In this document: piece by piece, positions 36,413 through 45,615 of the stretch | Numbering within the stretch: position 1 is the first letter of the stretch | Layout of the letters: each line of letters opens with the position of its first letter | Source: Collimonas sp. OK242 | GTDB lineage: Bacteria; Pseudomonadota; Gammaproteobacteria; Burkholderiales; Burkholderiaceae_D | DNA length: 64,000 bases | Assembly: GCF_900107095.1 (NCBI RefSeq) | Contig: NZ_FNOR01000012.1 | Span: 122,233 to 186,232, forward strand | Direction of reading: 5' to 3' | Notes under the pieces: generated by a model | Database searches by the model: none | Told to the model about the DNA's origin: nothing | Seen by the model: the letters and a program-made list of their open reading frames with translations, nothing else | Made by a program: the position numbers and the translations under genes

Positions 36413-37183
36413 TTACGGCGCCTTTCTTTTATCTCCCAGGATTGCAGACAGCAGGTCCATCGGCAGCGGAAATACGACCGTGGTGTTTTTGTCGGCGCCG
36501 ATCACTGTCAGCGTTTCCAGGTAGCGCAGCAGGATTGCTTGCGGTTCTTGCGCCAGAACGTGGGCTGCCTGGTAGAGTTTTTCGGATGCCTGCAACTCGC
36601 CCTCGGCGTGGATCACCTTGGCGCGCCGTTCGCGTTCCGCTTCAGCTTGCCTTGCGATGGCGCGTATCATCGATTCAGTCAGGTCTACTTGCTTGATTTC
36701 GACGTTGGAAACCTTGATGCCCCAGGAGTCGGTTTGCGCATCGAGCGCCAGCTGGATGGCGAGGTTCAGCTTTTCACGCTCGGCCAGCATGTCGTCCAGC
36801 TGATGCTTGCCCAGCACCGAGCGCAACATGGTTTGCGACAACTGACTGGTTGCGTTGAAAAAATTGGCTACTTCGACGATGGCTTTCTTGGGGTCGACGA
36901 CACGGAAATACACCACCGCATTCACCCGCACCGAGACATTGTCGCGCGAGATCACGTCTTGCGTCGGGACTTCCAGCACGACGGTCCGCAAATCCACCCT
37001 GACCAGCTGTTGAATGGCAGGAATCAGGAGCACCAGCCCCGGCCCTCTGACGCCGGAAAACCGTCCCAGAGTGAAGATTACGCAACGTTCATATTCCCGA
37101 AAAATGTAGACTGCCGCATTCAGCAGGATGATCAATACGAAAATGCATGCGGCTAGGCCGAACCAGGCGAAATTCCAGGGCAT
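36413..37183 (-). CDS. Slipin/stomatin family (SPFH) membrane protein
   Basis: This 256-aa protein has one N-terminal membrane anchor (about 5-28) followed by the SPFH/band-7 domain (about 30-190; EYERCVIFTLGRFSGVRGPGLVLLIP, VPTQDVISRDNVSVRVNAVVYFRV) and a charged coiled-coil (ARQAEAERERRAKVIHAEGELQAS). Bacterial slipins organise membrane microdomains and are often encoded beside an NfeD protease-like partner; none is seen here. AAGGAGG precedes the ATG at good spacing. Confidence 0.92.
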   Translation of the reverse strand: MPWNFAWFGLAACIFVLIILLNAAVYIFREYERCVIFTLGRFSGVRGPGLVLLIPAIQQLVRVDLRTVVLEVPTQDVISRDNVSVRVNAVVYFRVVDPKKAIVEVANFFNATSQLSQTMLRSVLGKHQLDDMLAEREKLNLAIQLALDAQTDSWGIKVSNVEIKQVDLTESMIRAIARQAEAERERRAKVIHAEGELQASEKLYQAAHVLAQEPQAILLRYLETLTVIGADKNTTVVFPLPMDLLSAILGDKRKAP

Positions 37184-37351
37184 TTTCTGCCTCCTTCCTT
37201 ATCGAGGATGAGCGTGCGCTGCTTGCCCGGCAAGCGGATAGATCGGGCAGCAAGCGGCAAGTCATACAAACAGTATAGGTCACCGTGCGCTACATGGACA
37301 TACCGGGCGCAGCGCATGGCCCAGGATGAATCGAGGTTTCTCAATTCGCAA

Positions 37352-37996
37352 CTAGTTGCCTAAGGTGGGCCGCCGTCTGAACCAACCTGCAAGGGACAGG
37401 CGCTCACGCGTCGCCGGGAGTACTTCGTGCAGCATGTCAGCCGACAGGAACAGCACCAGACGGCTGCCTAGCGGCGCAATATCCTGCGTGCGCTCGCCCT
37501 GCGGATGCAAACGCAAGGCGCCGCCTTGTTCCGGCAGCCAGCCGTGATTGAGGTAGATGACGACCGACACCGTGCGGCAGTCGTCGTCGCGGAAGCGGTC
37601 CAGATGGGGCTGGTAAGAGGCGCCCGGCGCGTAAAGCGCAAAATGGCTTTCATACTCCGCCAGCCCCAGGTAAAGCGTGCGGTTGAGCGCTATGCGCAAG
37701 TTCTCCATGATGTGCAGATAGCGGTCGCATGCCGCCGATTGTCCGGCTTTCAGCCAAAGAATCTGGTCGCCGCGGATATCGGTCCGTATCGTTTGCGCCG
37801 TGCCGCGGCCCACCCTGGCTGCATGCAGGGCGCCGCCGGCTGCCAGCAAATGACATTCGGCGGCCAGTTCCAGTGTCAGTTGCGCCGGCAAGAAGATGTT
37901 TTGCTGTGACCAGCCATGCTCGACCAAATCATCGGCCAAATGCAGCTGCAGCGCCTCGCTGAGGTACTCGGGGGAAACTGGGGACTCCGAAAACAT
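37352..37996 (-). CDS. 2-oxoglutarate/Fe(II)-dependent oxygenase, SM-20-like
   Basis: This is a 214-aa dioxygenase from the preferred start. The facial triad is H131 and D133 in YQPHLDRFRDD and H190 in MLHEVLPATRERLSL, with the 2OG-binding Arg a few residues later. The pattern CRTVSVVIYLNHGWLPEQGGALRLH matches the prolyl-4-hydroxylase/SM-20 group. The frame is open to a GTG at 38149, but residues before 37996 are Arg/His-rich and unlike the domain, so the internal ATG is preferred. It lies next to PiuC, another Fe(II) oxygenase, but with a 200-bp gap. Substrate unknown. Confidence 0.75.
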   Translation of the reverse strand: MFSESPVSPEYLSEALQLHLADDLVEHGWSQQNIFLPAQLTLELAAECHLLAAGGALHAARVGRGTAQTIRTDIRGDQILWLKAGQSAACDRYLHIMENLRIALNRTLYLGLAEYESHFALYAPGASYQPHLDRFRDDDCRTVSVVIYLNHGWLPEQGGALRLHPQGERTQDIAPLGSRLVLFLSADMLHEVLPATRERLSLAGWFRRRPTLGN

Positions 37997-38198
37997 CGCG
38001 ACCACTCTTTGCTGGAAAAGGTGCGTTAACTGCAAATCGTCAAGAGTCCGGGAGCGCTGCCGGAAATGCCGCCGGGAATGATGTTTCAACGATGCCGCCA
38101 TCAGCAGTTCGCACAAGCGAATCGTGAGGCTGGCCAACCAGTGTAACACTGCAGCGGATTGAGGCTTGCCGCGGTGCCAGGTGACCTGCAGCTGCCCC

Positions 38199-38885
38199 TC
38201 AGGTCTCGCTCCATTGCCGCATCAGGTTGTGATAACAGCCGATCAAGGTGCGTCGCGCCTGTTCGTCGGCGTCGGTCTGATTCAGTTTCTGGATAGCGTT
38301 ATCCATGTCGAACAGCATGCTGCGTTGCGCATCGTCGCGCACCAGGCTTTGCACCCAGAAAAAACAGGCGGTGCGTACGCCGCGCGTGATCGGCGTCACC
38401 TGATGCAGGCTGGTGGCCGGATAAATCACCATATCGCCGGCAGCCAGTTTTACCGAGTGCATGCCATAGCTGTCTTCAATTTGCAGCTCGCCGCCGTCGT
38501 AGGAGGCCGGGTCCGACAAGAACAGGGTGGCGGAGATGTCGGTGCGCAGCTTGCGGCCGTCACGCGGATGGATCCGCACGCTGCCGTCGACATGGGCGCC
38601 GAAGGCCATGCCTTCGCCGTAGCGGTTGAACATCGGCGGGTAGACCGTATTCGGCAGCGCTGCGCTGATAAAGCGCGGGTGGCGCTCCAATACCTCCAGG
38701 ATGATCTGCTGGCATTGCAACGCCACTGCGGAGCGTTCATCGATCTGCTGATTGAACTTGAGCGCCGCCCCCTGGTAGCCGGCCGTGACACGGCCGTCGA
38801 CCCATGCCGCTGCGGCCTGGTCTAACAAGTCACGCACAGCGTCGAGCTGCGGCGGGTTGAGTACTTTGGGAATGGCAATCAGCAT
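38199..38885 (-). CDS. piuC: PKHD-type Fe(II)/2OG hydroxylase PiuC (YbiX)
   Basis: This 228-aa member of the PiuC/YbiX family has H98 and D100 in FGAHVDGSVR, H161 in ATSLHQVTPITRG and the 2OG-binding R171. Homologues are encoded next to catecholate siderophore receptors (Fiu-YbiX in E. coli, PiuA-PiuC in Pseudomonas) and are iron-regulated. Here it follows the TonB receptor gene by 30 bases on the same strand, the same arrangement. Its substrate remains undefined in the literature known to me. Confidence 0.92.
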   Translation of the reverse strand: MLIAIPKVLNPPQLDAVRDLLDQAAAAWVDGRVTAGYQGAALKFNQQIDERSAVALQCQQIILEVLERHPRFISAALPNTVYPPMFNRYGEGMAFGAHVDGSVRIHPRDGRKLRTDISATLFLSDPASYDGGELQIEDSYGMHSVKLAAGDMVIYPATSLHQVTPITRGVRTACFFWVQSLVRDDAQRSMLFDMDNAIQKLNQTDADEQARRTLIGCYHNLMRQWSET

Positions 38886-38915
38886 GAACGGCTCTTCAAG
38901 ACTAGGCGTCCCCGA

Positions 38916-41150
38916 TTACATACGATAGTTGAGCGACAGCATGGCGGTGCGGCCATTGCCTGGCACCGCACGTCCGCCGTCGGACTGGATCAGCGCATCG
39001 TAATACATCTTGTTGCTCAGGTTGAGCAGATTCAAGCGTATATCGTATTTCGGCTGGGTGTAAGCCAGTGTCGCATCCCAGCGTGTATAGCCGCCGACTT
39101 GCACGGTGTTGCCAGGGTTGGCGTAGCGTTCCGACATGTAAGTGGCGCCGCCGCCGACTTCCCAGTGCGGTGCGACCTTGTAGGTGGACCAGGCCGTCAG
39201 GGTATTCTTCGGCGTGTTGACAGGGATCTTGCCCAGCGTGCCGTCGAGTCCGGAAGACTGGATCACCTTGGCGTCCAGGTAGGTATAGCCGAGCGCGACT
39301 TGCCAATCCTTGGTGATATGCCCGGTGGCGCCGGCGCGTGCGCCATTGACTCTGACCGTGCCGTCCAGTTCGTACACGCCGGTGCTGATCTGGCTGCGTG
39401 CGTTCTCTTTCTTGATCTGGAAGATGGCCGAGTTGAGCGACAGCTTGCCGTTGAGCAGATCCCATTTTCCGCCCAGTTCGTAAGAACGGTTCTTTTCCGG
39501 ATCGAGGTTTTGCTGGCCGGTGGTGCCGGTCAACTGTTCCAGCGACGGGTTGAACGAGGTGCCGTAGGACAGGTAGTAGGACTGCTCGGCGCTTGGCTGC
39601 CAGATGCCGCCCAGGCGCACGCTGGTGAAGTTGACCGTCTGCTGGGCAGAGGCGAGGGCGGTGTTCTTGGCGGCCGCAGGCGCATTGGTCGAATTCAGCG
39701 AATTGGTGATGCTGGCGATGTACCTGTCGTAGCGCAGGCCGCCGACCAGTTTGAATTCAGGCGTCAGCGTCATGGTGTCGTTGATGTAGGCGGCAATCGT
39801 GTTGGCGGAGCCGCCGGCGCGGTTGCCGGCCGGGCTGGCGACATTGCTGCCAGCCGCACTGTAGCCCGGATTTACCAGCGGTACGCAGTCGTTATAACCG
39901 GCTGTCGTCGAGGCTGCGTTCAATGCCACGCCGTTGCAACTGCCGTTGCGGTAGTAGCCTTGGTTGTCGTAGCCGTCATGACCGAGTTCCAGGCCCGCCA
40001 GCAGCGCATGCCTGATGCCGCCGGTGCTGAGATTGGCAGACAGTTCGGTCTGGTTGAAAATCGAATAGTCGCGGATGTCGCGGTCATGGCTTTGGCCGCG
40101 CACATACAAGCTGCTCAAGGGCAGCGCGCTGACAGCCGCCGGCGCCAACGGCTTAAAGCCGGCGGCTGAAACCGTGCCGATAGTGTTAGGCGCAGTCTCT
40201 ACCGCGCTGGTGCGGACATAGTTGAATTGCGTCTGGTTGCGCAACACGACGTCCGGCGTGATCTTGTGCCTGATGGTGGCGTTCAGCGCTGCGACATCCT
40301 GGTTAGTGTGGTCGCTGTTGAGGCCGTAGGCGGTATTGCGGTCGACCGTAGCTGGATGGCCATTGAGCGGCGGCAGGCCGTAATCCGGCATGTCGTGATT
40401 GTGCTGCACCAGGGCCGACAAGGTGATTTCAGTCGGGGTGCCGATGCCGAATACATAGGAGCCGGCCAGGCCGAAATCCTGGAGGTCGGTCTGGTCGCGC
40501 GTAGTTGCCTTGCCGTTTTGCGCCATAGCCGACAGGCGCAGTGCAGAGGTATCCGACAGCGGACGATTGTAGTCGGCGGTGGTGCGGATCAGGCCGTTGG
40601 TGGTGGCCGATGCCGAGACTTCAGTCGATGCATGCAGATTGGCTTTTTTCGTCACCTGGTTGATCACGCCGCCGGTGGAGCCGCGGCCGAACAGCATCGA
40701 TGACGGGCCCATCAGCACTTCGATTTCATCGATGGCGAAGGTGTCGCGATAGTACTGGCCGCGATCGCGGAAGCCGTCCAGATAGATGTCGGTGCGTGCG
40801 GAGAAGCCATTCAAATTAATGTTGTTGCCGATTTGGCCGCCTTCTGCGCCACCCAAGGTAATGCCGGCAACGTTGCGCAGGGCATCCGCCAGCGAGCTCG
40901 CGCCTTGCGATTGCATCAGCGCCTTGTTCACCACCACGACCGATTGCGGCACGTCATGCAGATCGGCTGGCAATTTGGTGAGGGAGGTGCCGTTGGCATT
41001 GAAGTCGCCGCGGCTGCCTTCTACCTTTACTTCCTGCAGCATTGCTGGTGCGGCGTCTGTTGTCAGGCTTGGGGCTTGTTGTGCGTACAAGGGCAGGGGA
41101 GCGGCGAACGCTGCAATCAAGGCAGCGGCAATCGGGTTAAGGCGGTTCAT
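38916..41150 (-). CDS. TonB-dependent catecholate siderophore receptor (Fiu/PiuA-like)
   Basis: This 744-aa outer-membrane receptor imports ferric siderophores using TonB energy. Signal peptide about 1-24 (MNRLNPIAAALIAAFAAPLPLYAQ). The plug domain (about 45-160) contains DVPQSVVVVNKALMQSQGASSLADALRNVAGI and the GPSSMLFGRGSTGGVINQVTKK block. The 22-strand barrel ends in the terminal Met-type signal LSLNYRM. The start at 41150 is an ATG directly before the signal peptide; a TTG at 41165 is less likely. It forms an operon with piuC. A Fur-box-like site lies upstream, so iron repression is likely. Confidence 0.92.
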   Translation of the reverse strand: MNRLNPIAAALIAAFAAPLPLYAQQAPSLTTDAAPAMLQEVKVEGSRGDFNANGTSLTKLPADLHDVPQSVVVVNKALMQSQGASSLADALRNVAGITLGGAEGGQIGNNINLNGFSARTDIYLDGFRDRGQYYRDTFAIDEIEVLMGPSSMLFGRGSTGGVINQVTKKANLHASTEVSASATTNGLIRTTADYNRPLSDTSALRLSAMAQNGKATTRDQTDLQDFGLAGSYVFGIGTPTEITLSALVQHNHDMPDYGLPPLNGHPATVDRNTAYGLNSDHTNQDVAALNATIRHKITPDVVLRNQTQFNYVRTSAVETAPNTIGTVSAAGFKPLAPAAVSALPLSSLYVRGQSHDRDIRDYSIFNQTELSANLSTGGIRHALLAGLELGHDGYDNQGYYRNGSCNGVALNAASTTAGYNDCVPLVNPGYSAAGSNVASPAGNRAGGSANTIAAYINDTMTLTPEFKLVGGLRYDRYIASITNSLNSTNAPAAAKNTALASAQQTVNFTSVRLGGIWQPSAEQSYYLSYGTSFNPSLEQLTGTTGQQNLDPEKNRSYELGGKWDLLNGKLSLNSAIFQIKKENARSQISTGVYELDGTVRVNGARAGATGHITKDWQVALGYTYLDAKVIQSSGLDGTLGKIPVNTPKNTLTAWSTYKVAPHWEVGGGATYMSERYANPGNTVQVGGYTRWDATLAYTQPKYDIRLNLLNLSNKMYYDALIQSDGGRAVPGNGRTAMLSLNYRM

Positions 41151-41718
41151 TGGTGTAGTCGTCAAAAAGTTTGGCTTCGATGAGGAAGCAGAATTTTTGG
41201 CTGGCTACTGCGGCGTATGAACCCGTTTTGCTGGCTGCCATGTATTGCATTGTAAATGAGGGCGATTTTGTAATCGATTCTTATTTAGATTTAATTGGTG
41301 GGCAATTATAAATCAAACTGAACGAAATCCGTCGTCAATTAGTAGTCGGGATAGCCGGAAATTGTAAAAAGAACCGGATTGGCGACAGCTTGTCATATTT
41401 CCTATTGTTTCCCTTGTTGACCGGTTCAAGATGGTAATTGCTGGTGTGGTGGCAACATTATTTGATGGTATATGTAATTTTTTTGGCAACAAAAAATGCG
41501 TGCGCAGTAGGTGCTTCGTTAATCGGTTCTCATTCAGTCCCAAAACCTGTCAAAAGATGTCAATCGATTACCCATGTAATCCATGTTTTGCGAACGCGAC
41601 GAGCTAAAGATTGGTAAATTAGGGGAAAAGGAGCGTATGGTCGCGTCTTGTCATCAGCATCAAATAATGTTGAGGCAGGAGCGATTTCAACCGGCGGCAA
41701 TCTTCAGGACTTATTTTC
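41151..41718. other. Non-coding, AT-rich divergent promoter region
   Basis: This gap lies between the receptor (minus) and the patatin gene (plus). The receptor side holds a candidate Fur box. Two ORFs of 76-78 codons cross the region on opposite strands, but neither has a ribosome site, a recognisable domain or protein-like composition, so neither is called. Confidence 0.5.
41271..41285 (-). promoter_or_regulatory. Candidate Fur box of the siderophore receptor
   Basis: On the minus strand this reads AATAAGAATCGATTA. It matches the AATRAGAAT half of the Fur consensus well and the second half poorly. Its position about 120 bp before the receptor start fits iron control. Confidence 0.4.
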
Positions 41719-42744
41719 ATGCAAAACAAGATAGTGACTTTGGCATTGCAGGGCGGCGGCTCGCACGGCGCGTTTACCTGGGGCGCCCTGGATCGCCTGC
41801 TGGAAGATCCCAGGATTGAGGTCGAGGGCATCAGCGGCGCCAGCGCCGGCGCCATGAATGCGGTAGCGATGAGTTACGGCCTGGCGATCGGCGGCCGTGA
41901 CGGTGCGCGGCAGGCGCTGGCGGATTTCTGGGATAGCGTCAGCACCAGGGATCTCTACAGTTTCATGCGGCCGGATGCATTGAGCGAGGCCGGGATCGCC
42001 GCGCAGGCGACCTCGTCGGCGCTGCTGAAACACATGTTTTCCGTGACCAGGATGTTCTCGCCGTATCAACTCAACCCGTTTGACCTGAACCCCTTGCGCG
42101 ATATCCTCAGCAAGCAGATTGATTTCGAACGCTTGCGCGCAGAAGGCAAGGTCAAGCTGTTCATCGCCGCAACCCAGGTCAGCACCGGCCGCTTGCGCAT
42201 ATTTCGCAATAGCGATCTGACGCAAGACGCTTTGCTGGCATCGGCTTGCCTGCCATCGATGCACCATGCGGTCGAGATCGACGGCGAGGCTTATTGGGAT
42301 GGCGGCCTGACCGCAAATCCGCCGATCTTCCCCTTGCTGCACCTGTGCAGCTCGCCCGATATATTGGCGGTGCTGCTGCATCCCTTCCGCCGTCCGCTGA
42401 CACCCACCGGCACCGACGAGATCGGCCAGCGCTTGAGTGAAATCAGTTTCAGCTCGACCTTTTTTACCGAGCTGGGCGGGCTTGCCTTGGCCAAACGCGA
42501 AACCGAGGCCGATCCCGAGGCGCGCGGCAAAATGCATGAACGGCTCAAGGAATTACGCATCCATGTGATCGATTCGGATGCGCTGATGAGCCAGTTGAGC
42601 GTCGCCAGCAAACTGAATACCAAAGCGTCCTTCATCCACGCCCTGCGCGACGCCGGCCGTACGCGCGCCGAACACTGGCTGACCGAGAAATTCTCCGGGG
42701 CCGAGCTGCAATCCAATTTCAATCTCGAGCAGTTTCTTGCCTAA
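41719..42744 (+). CDS. Patatin-like phospholipase
   Basis: This 341-aa patatin-family acyl hydrolase has the oxyanion-hole motif QGGGSHGAF (11-19), the nucleophile elbow GASAG with Ser42 and the catalytic Asp194 in WDGGLTANPP, so the Ser-Asp dyad is complete. It has no signal peptide, which implies a cytoplasmic esterase or phospholipase. In related bacteria such proteins are linked to lipid turnover or to polyhydroxybutyrate metabolism, but nothing here decides that. An alpha/beta hydrolase follows 23 bases later, probably in the same transcript. Confidence 0.9.
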   Translation: MQNKIVTLALQGGGSHGAFTWGALDRLLEDPRIEVEGISGASAGAMNAVAMSYGLAIGGRDGARQALADFWDSVSTRDLYSFMRPDALSEAGIAAQATSSALLKHMFSVTRMFSPYQLNPFDLNPLRDILSKQIDFERLRAEGKVKLFIAATQVSTGRLRIFRNSDLTQDALLASACLPSMHHAVEIDGEAYWDGGLTANPPIFPLLHLCSSPDILAVLLHPFRRPLTPTGTDEIGQRLSEISFSSTFFTELGGLALAKRETEADPEARGKMHERLKELRIHVIDSDALMSQLSVASKLNTKASFIHALRDAGRTRAEHWLTEKFSGAELQSNFNLEQFLA

Positions 42745-42767
42745 TTTTTTAGCTTAGTGCGCGCGCC

Positions 42768-43685
42768 ATGCAAATGAAAGTATCCCGTTCTGAATTCCTG
42801 CCGTTGCGCGGCCAGCGTTATCACGTGCGTCATTGGGGCCGCGCCGGCGCCCCGAAAATTTTCATGATGCATGGCTGGATGGACGTATCGGCCTCGTTCC
42901 AATTCGTGGTCGATTGCCTGCGGCGCGACTGGCATGTGATCGCACCGGACTGGCGCGGCTTTGGCCTGACGGCAGGGCCGCCGGTGGACAGTTATTGGTT
43001 TCCCGATTACCTGGCCGACCTGGATGCCATCTTGCAGCATTATTCAGCCGATGCGCCGGTCAATCTGCTCGGACACAGCATGGGTGGCTACGCGGTTGGG
43101 CTGTACGCCGGCACCCGGCCGCAACGGATCAAGGCGCTGATCAACCTGGAAGGCTTCGGCGGCGAACATCTGTCAGCCGAACTGGCGCCCGCGCGCTATG
43201 CCAAATGGCTGGATCAACTGGCTCAAGCGGCTGCCTTGCAGAGTTACCCGGACCAGGCCGCGGTGGGCGCGCGCTTGCAGAAAACCAATCCGCGCCTAAG
43301 CGATCAGCGCGCTGCATTTCTGGCCGGGAACTGGTCGCGCCAGAATGATTTGGGGCGCTGGGAAATCCTGGCCGATCCCGCGCATAAAATCATCAATCCG
43401 GTGTTGCCGAGAGTGGAAGAAATGCTGGCCTGCTGGCGCGCCACCACGGCGCCGGTGCTATGCGTCGAGGCGGAACATACCAATATGTGGCAATGGATGG
43501 GCGGCAAGGAAGTGATGCGCGACCAGATCGACAGCCGCGTCGCCCAGCTGCCGCAAGCCAGGAGCGCGATCGTCGCGGATGCCGGGCATATGTTGCATCA
43601 CGACCAGCCGCAGGCGCTGGCGGACTTGATTGAACAGTTCCTGCAAGACGAGTCCGTGCAGTCCGGGCGCAATCGGACTAACTGA
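42768..43685 (+). CDS. Alpha/beta hydrolase
   Basis: This 305-aa alpha/beta hydrolase has the HGWMD oxyanion loop, the nucleophile elbow LLGHSMGGYAVG and the catalytic His in DAGHMLHHDQPQALADLIEQFL. It is related to lipases and serine esterases of the MhpC type. It sits downstream of a patatin gene, which suggests the two act on lipid-like esters. Its 3' end overlaps the convergent TetR gene by 8 bases. Confidence 0.85.
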   Translation: MQMKVSRSEFLPLRGQRYHVRHWGRAGAPKIFMMHGWMDVSASFQFVVDCLRRDWHVIAPDWRGFGLTAGPPVDSYWFPDYLADLDAILQHYSADAPVNLLGHSMGGYAVGLYAGTRPQRIKALINLEGFGGEHLSAELAPARYAKWLDQLAQAAALQSYPDQAAVGARLQKTNPRLSDQRAAFLAGNWSRQNDLGRWEILADPAHKIINPVLPRVEEMLACWRATTAPVLCVEAEHTNMWQWMGGKEVMRDQIDSRVAQLPQARSAIVADAGHMLHHDQPQALADLIEQFLQDESVQSGRNRTN

Positions 43686-44307
43686 CCGTACTTGCTGCGC
43701 TGGCAATCAAGCCACGAAGAAACAACATGATCAGCTTGCCGGCAGGGGCGGGATGGACGGCCGCACGTTGTAATCCAAGTCCGTGGGCCAGGGCCATGAA
43801 TCCGGCCGCCAGTTGTCCGGGGGCGGCTGGCGGGGTCAGGCCCAGATGTCCAAACAAACGTTCGATAATGCGCCCGAGTGCGTCGCGGTGAGCGTCCCAG
43901 ACAGCGTTATACGCTGCCGCAAATGCGGGACTGCGGCTGGCATGCAACTGTAACTCGACAGAGAGCATGGCCCAATTGGCGTCGGCATGCAGTGTGGCGC
44001 CCCAAGCATCGAGCGCCGCAAACACTTCATCGCCGCTAAGCTCGGTCGCTGCAAGCACTGCCGCGAGCTGCGTCGCCTCAGCCTCCATGTGGGTGCGCAG
44101 CAGTTCAAGCAGGAGCGCTTCTTTATCCGCAAAATTTGAATAGAAAGCTCCCTGCGAGTAACCCGCCTCCTCAGCGATATCTCGAATCGACGCTGCCCCG
44201 AAGCCGTTCTGCACGAATAATTTTCGTCCCGCCTGAATCAGGCGCTCGCGCGTCTGTGCCTGGCTTTGTTCGCGGTTCAGGCGCTTTGTTGTGGTTTGCC
44301 GGGTCAT
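43678..44307 (-). CDS. TetR family transcriptional regulator
   Basis: This 209-aa TetR repressor has the N-terminal helix-turn-helix at about 20-66 (RERLIQAGRKLFVQNGFGAASIRDIAEEAGYSQGAFYSNFADKEALLLELL) and a C-terminal ligand-binding helical domain. It is divergent from an NAD-dependent epimerase/dehydratase, and the 121-bp gap is packed with inverted repeats, so it most likely represses that gene and itself. The inducer is unknown. Confidence 0.93.
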   Translation of the reverse strand: MTRQTTTKRLNREQSQAQTRERLIQAGRKLFVQNGFGAASIRDIAEEAGYSQGAFYSNFADKEALLLELLRTHMEAEATQLAAVLAATELSGDEVFAALDAWGATLHADANWAMLSVELQLHASRSPAFAAAYNAVWDAHRDALGRIIERLFGHLGLTPPAAPGQLAAGFMALAHGLGLQRAAVHPAPAGKLIMLFLRGLIASAASTVS

Positions 44308-44344
44308 TTTGTCATGTTGTCACGTGAGTAAAATATAATTTCAA

Positions 44345-44398
44345 ATATCAATTGAAATTTGAAGTTCAATTGATATAATTTCGGATATCAACTGATAT
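44345..44398. promoter_or_regulatory. Palindromic operator array between tetR and epimerase
   Basis: ATATCAATTGAA (44345-44356) is exactly inverted by TTCAATTGATAT (44365-44376) across 8 bases. A further near-palindrome ATATCAACTGATAT follows at 44385-44398. The shared half-site ATATCAA therefore occurs four times in 54 bp in the divergent promoter region. This arrangement fits cooperative TetR binding and autoregulation. Confidence 0.75.
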
Positions 44399-44428
44399 CT
44401 TAAATCTAATCGCCTACTGGGAACAAGC

Positions 44429-45484
44429 ATGAAACTACAAACCGCCTTTGTGACGGGAGCGACCGGGTTGCTTGGCAATAACCTGGTGCGCGAACTGGTG
44501 AACCGCGGGGTCGCCGTAAAAGCGCTGGTGCGCTCGCCGGAAAAGGCCGCTCGCCAGTTCGGCAGTCTTGCGGGAATTGAGCTGGTGCATGGCGATATGG
44601 CGGACGTCGGCGCGTTCTCTGCCGCTATGAGAGCTTGCGACGTGGTGTTCCATACCGCCGCCTTTTTTCGCGACAATTACAAGGGCGGCCGCCACTGGGA
44701 AATGCTCAAGCGTATCAATGTCGACGGCTCGGCAGCACTTATTGCGCAAGCGCATCGCCACGGTGTCCGGCGTTTTGTGCAAACGTCTTCCATCGCGGTG
44801 TTGAACGGTGTGCCGGGCAAGGCGATCGATGAAACCAGTCTACGCGACCCGGCAGATGCCGATGATTATTATCGCAGCAAGATTCTGGCCGATCATGCGG
44901 TGTCGGACTTCCTTAAAATGCATCCCGAAATGCATGCCTGCTTTATTTTGCCAGGATGGATGTGGGGACCGGGCGACATCGGTCCGACTTCCTCTGGGCA
45001 GGTGGCGCTTGACACCGTTCTGGGGAAATTGCCGGGCCTCGTGCCAGGCAGTTTTTCCGTGGTGGACGCCCGCGATGTGGCGCTGGCGCACATCGCCGCC
45101 GCAGAGCGGGGCCGCAGCGGCGAGCGTTACCTCGCAGCCGGTCGCCACATGACAATGCGCGAATTGATTCCCATGATAGGTCGGATTGCCAGGGTCGACA
45201 CGCCGCAACGAATGCTTCCCGTGCCGCTTTTATTTGCGCTCGCCGGCTTGCAGGAAATCTATGCACGCCTCACCGGAAAGCCGATCTTGCTTAGTATTGC
45301 CACGGTACAGCTGATGGTCAAAGAAGCCGACCGGACTCGCTTCAGCCACGCCAAGAGCGAACGCGAACTAGGCCTGAAATTCAGGCCGGTCGACGACACC
45401 TTGCGTGAAGTCATTGTCTGGTATCGGGAGCACAAATGGCTGCCGGGGTTGCCGGTAGAGGATGACGGCTTGCAGCATCCCTGA
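44429..45484 (+). CDS. NAD-dependent epimerase/dehydratase (extended SDR)
   Basis: This 351-aa extended short-chain dehydrogenase has the N-terminal dinucleotide motif FVTGATGLLGNNLV (residues 7-20), a central TSSIAV strand with the catalytic Ser, and the YxxxK pair in DDYYRSKILAD. It resembles dihydroflavonol-4-reductase-like bacterial proteins that act on small carbonyl compounds. It is controlled in all likelihood by the divergent TetR protein. Substrate unknown. Confidence 0.88.
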   Translation: MKLQTAFVTGATGLLGNNLVRELVNRGVAVKALVRSPEKAARQFGSLAGIELVHGDMADVGAFSAAMRACDVVFHTAAFFRDNYKGGRHWEMLKRINVDGSAALIAQAHRHGVRRFVQTSSIAVLNGVPGKAIDETSLRDPADADDYYRSKILADHAVSDFLKMHPEMHACFILPGWMWGPGDIGPTSSGQVALDTVLGKLPGLVPGSFSVVDARDVALAHIAAAERGRSGERYLAAGRHMTMRELIPMIGRIARVDTPQRMLPVPLLFALAGLQEIYARLTGKPILLSIATVQLMVKEADRTRFSHAKSERELGLKFRPVDDTLREVIVWYREHKWLPGLPVEDDGLQHP

Positions 45485-45615
45485 GCGGGAGATTGGATGG
45501 CAAGCCTGTGTGTAGATTAGTATCCTGGGCGCGAGGATATGTGCGCTCGCAGCATGAGCGCCTCAAGGAGCGTACAATCATGGCATGACTGTTGCTCTCC
45601 CTGTACGGATTATTG

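Noticed and set aside
41313..41819. Small frames of 76-78 codons in the receptor-patatin gap
   Set aside because: They have no ribosome site and no recognisable domain, and lie in AT-rich promoter DNA.
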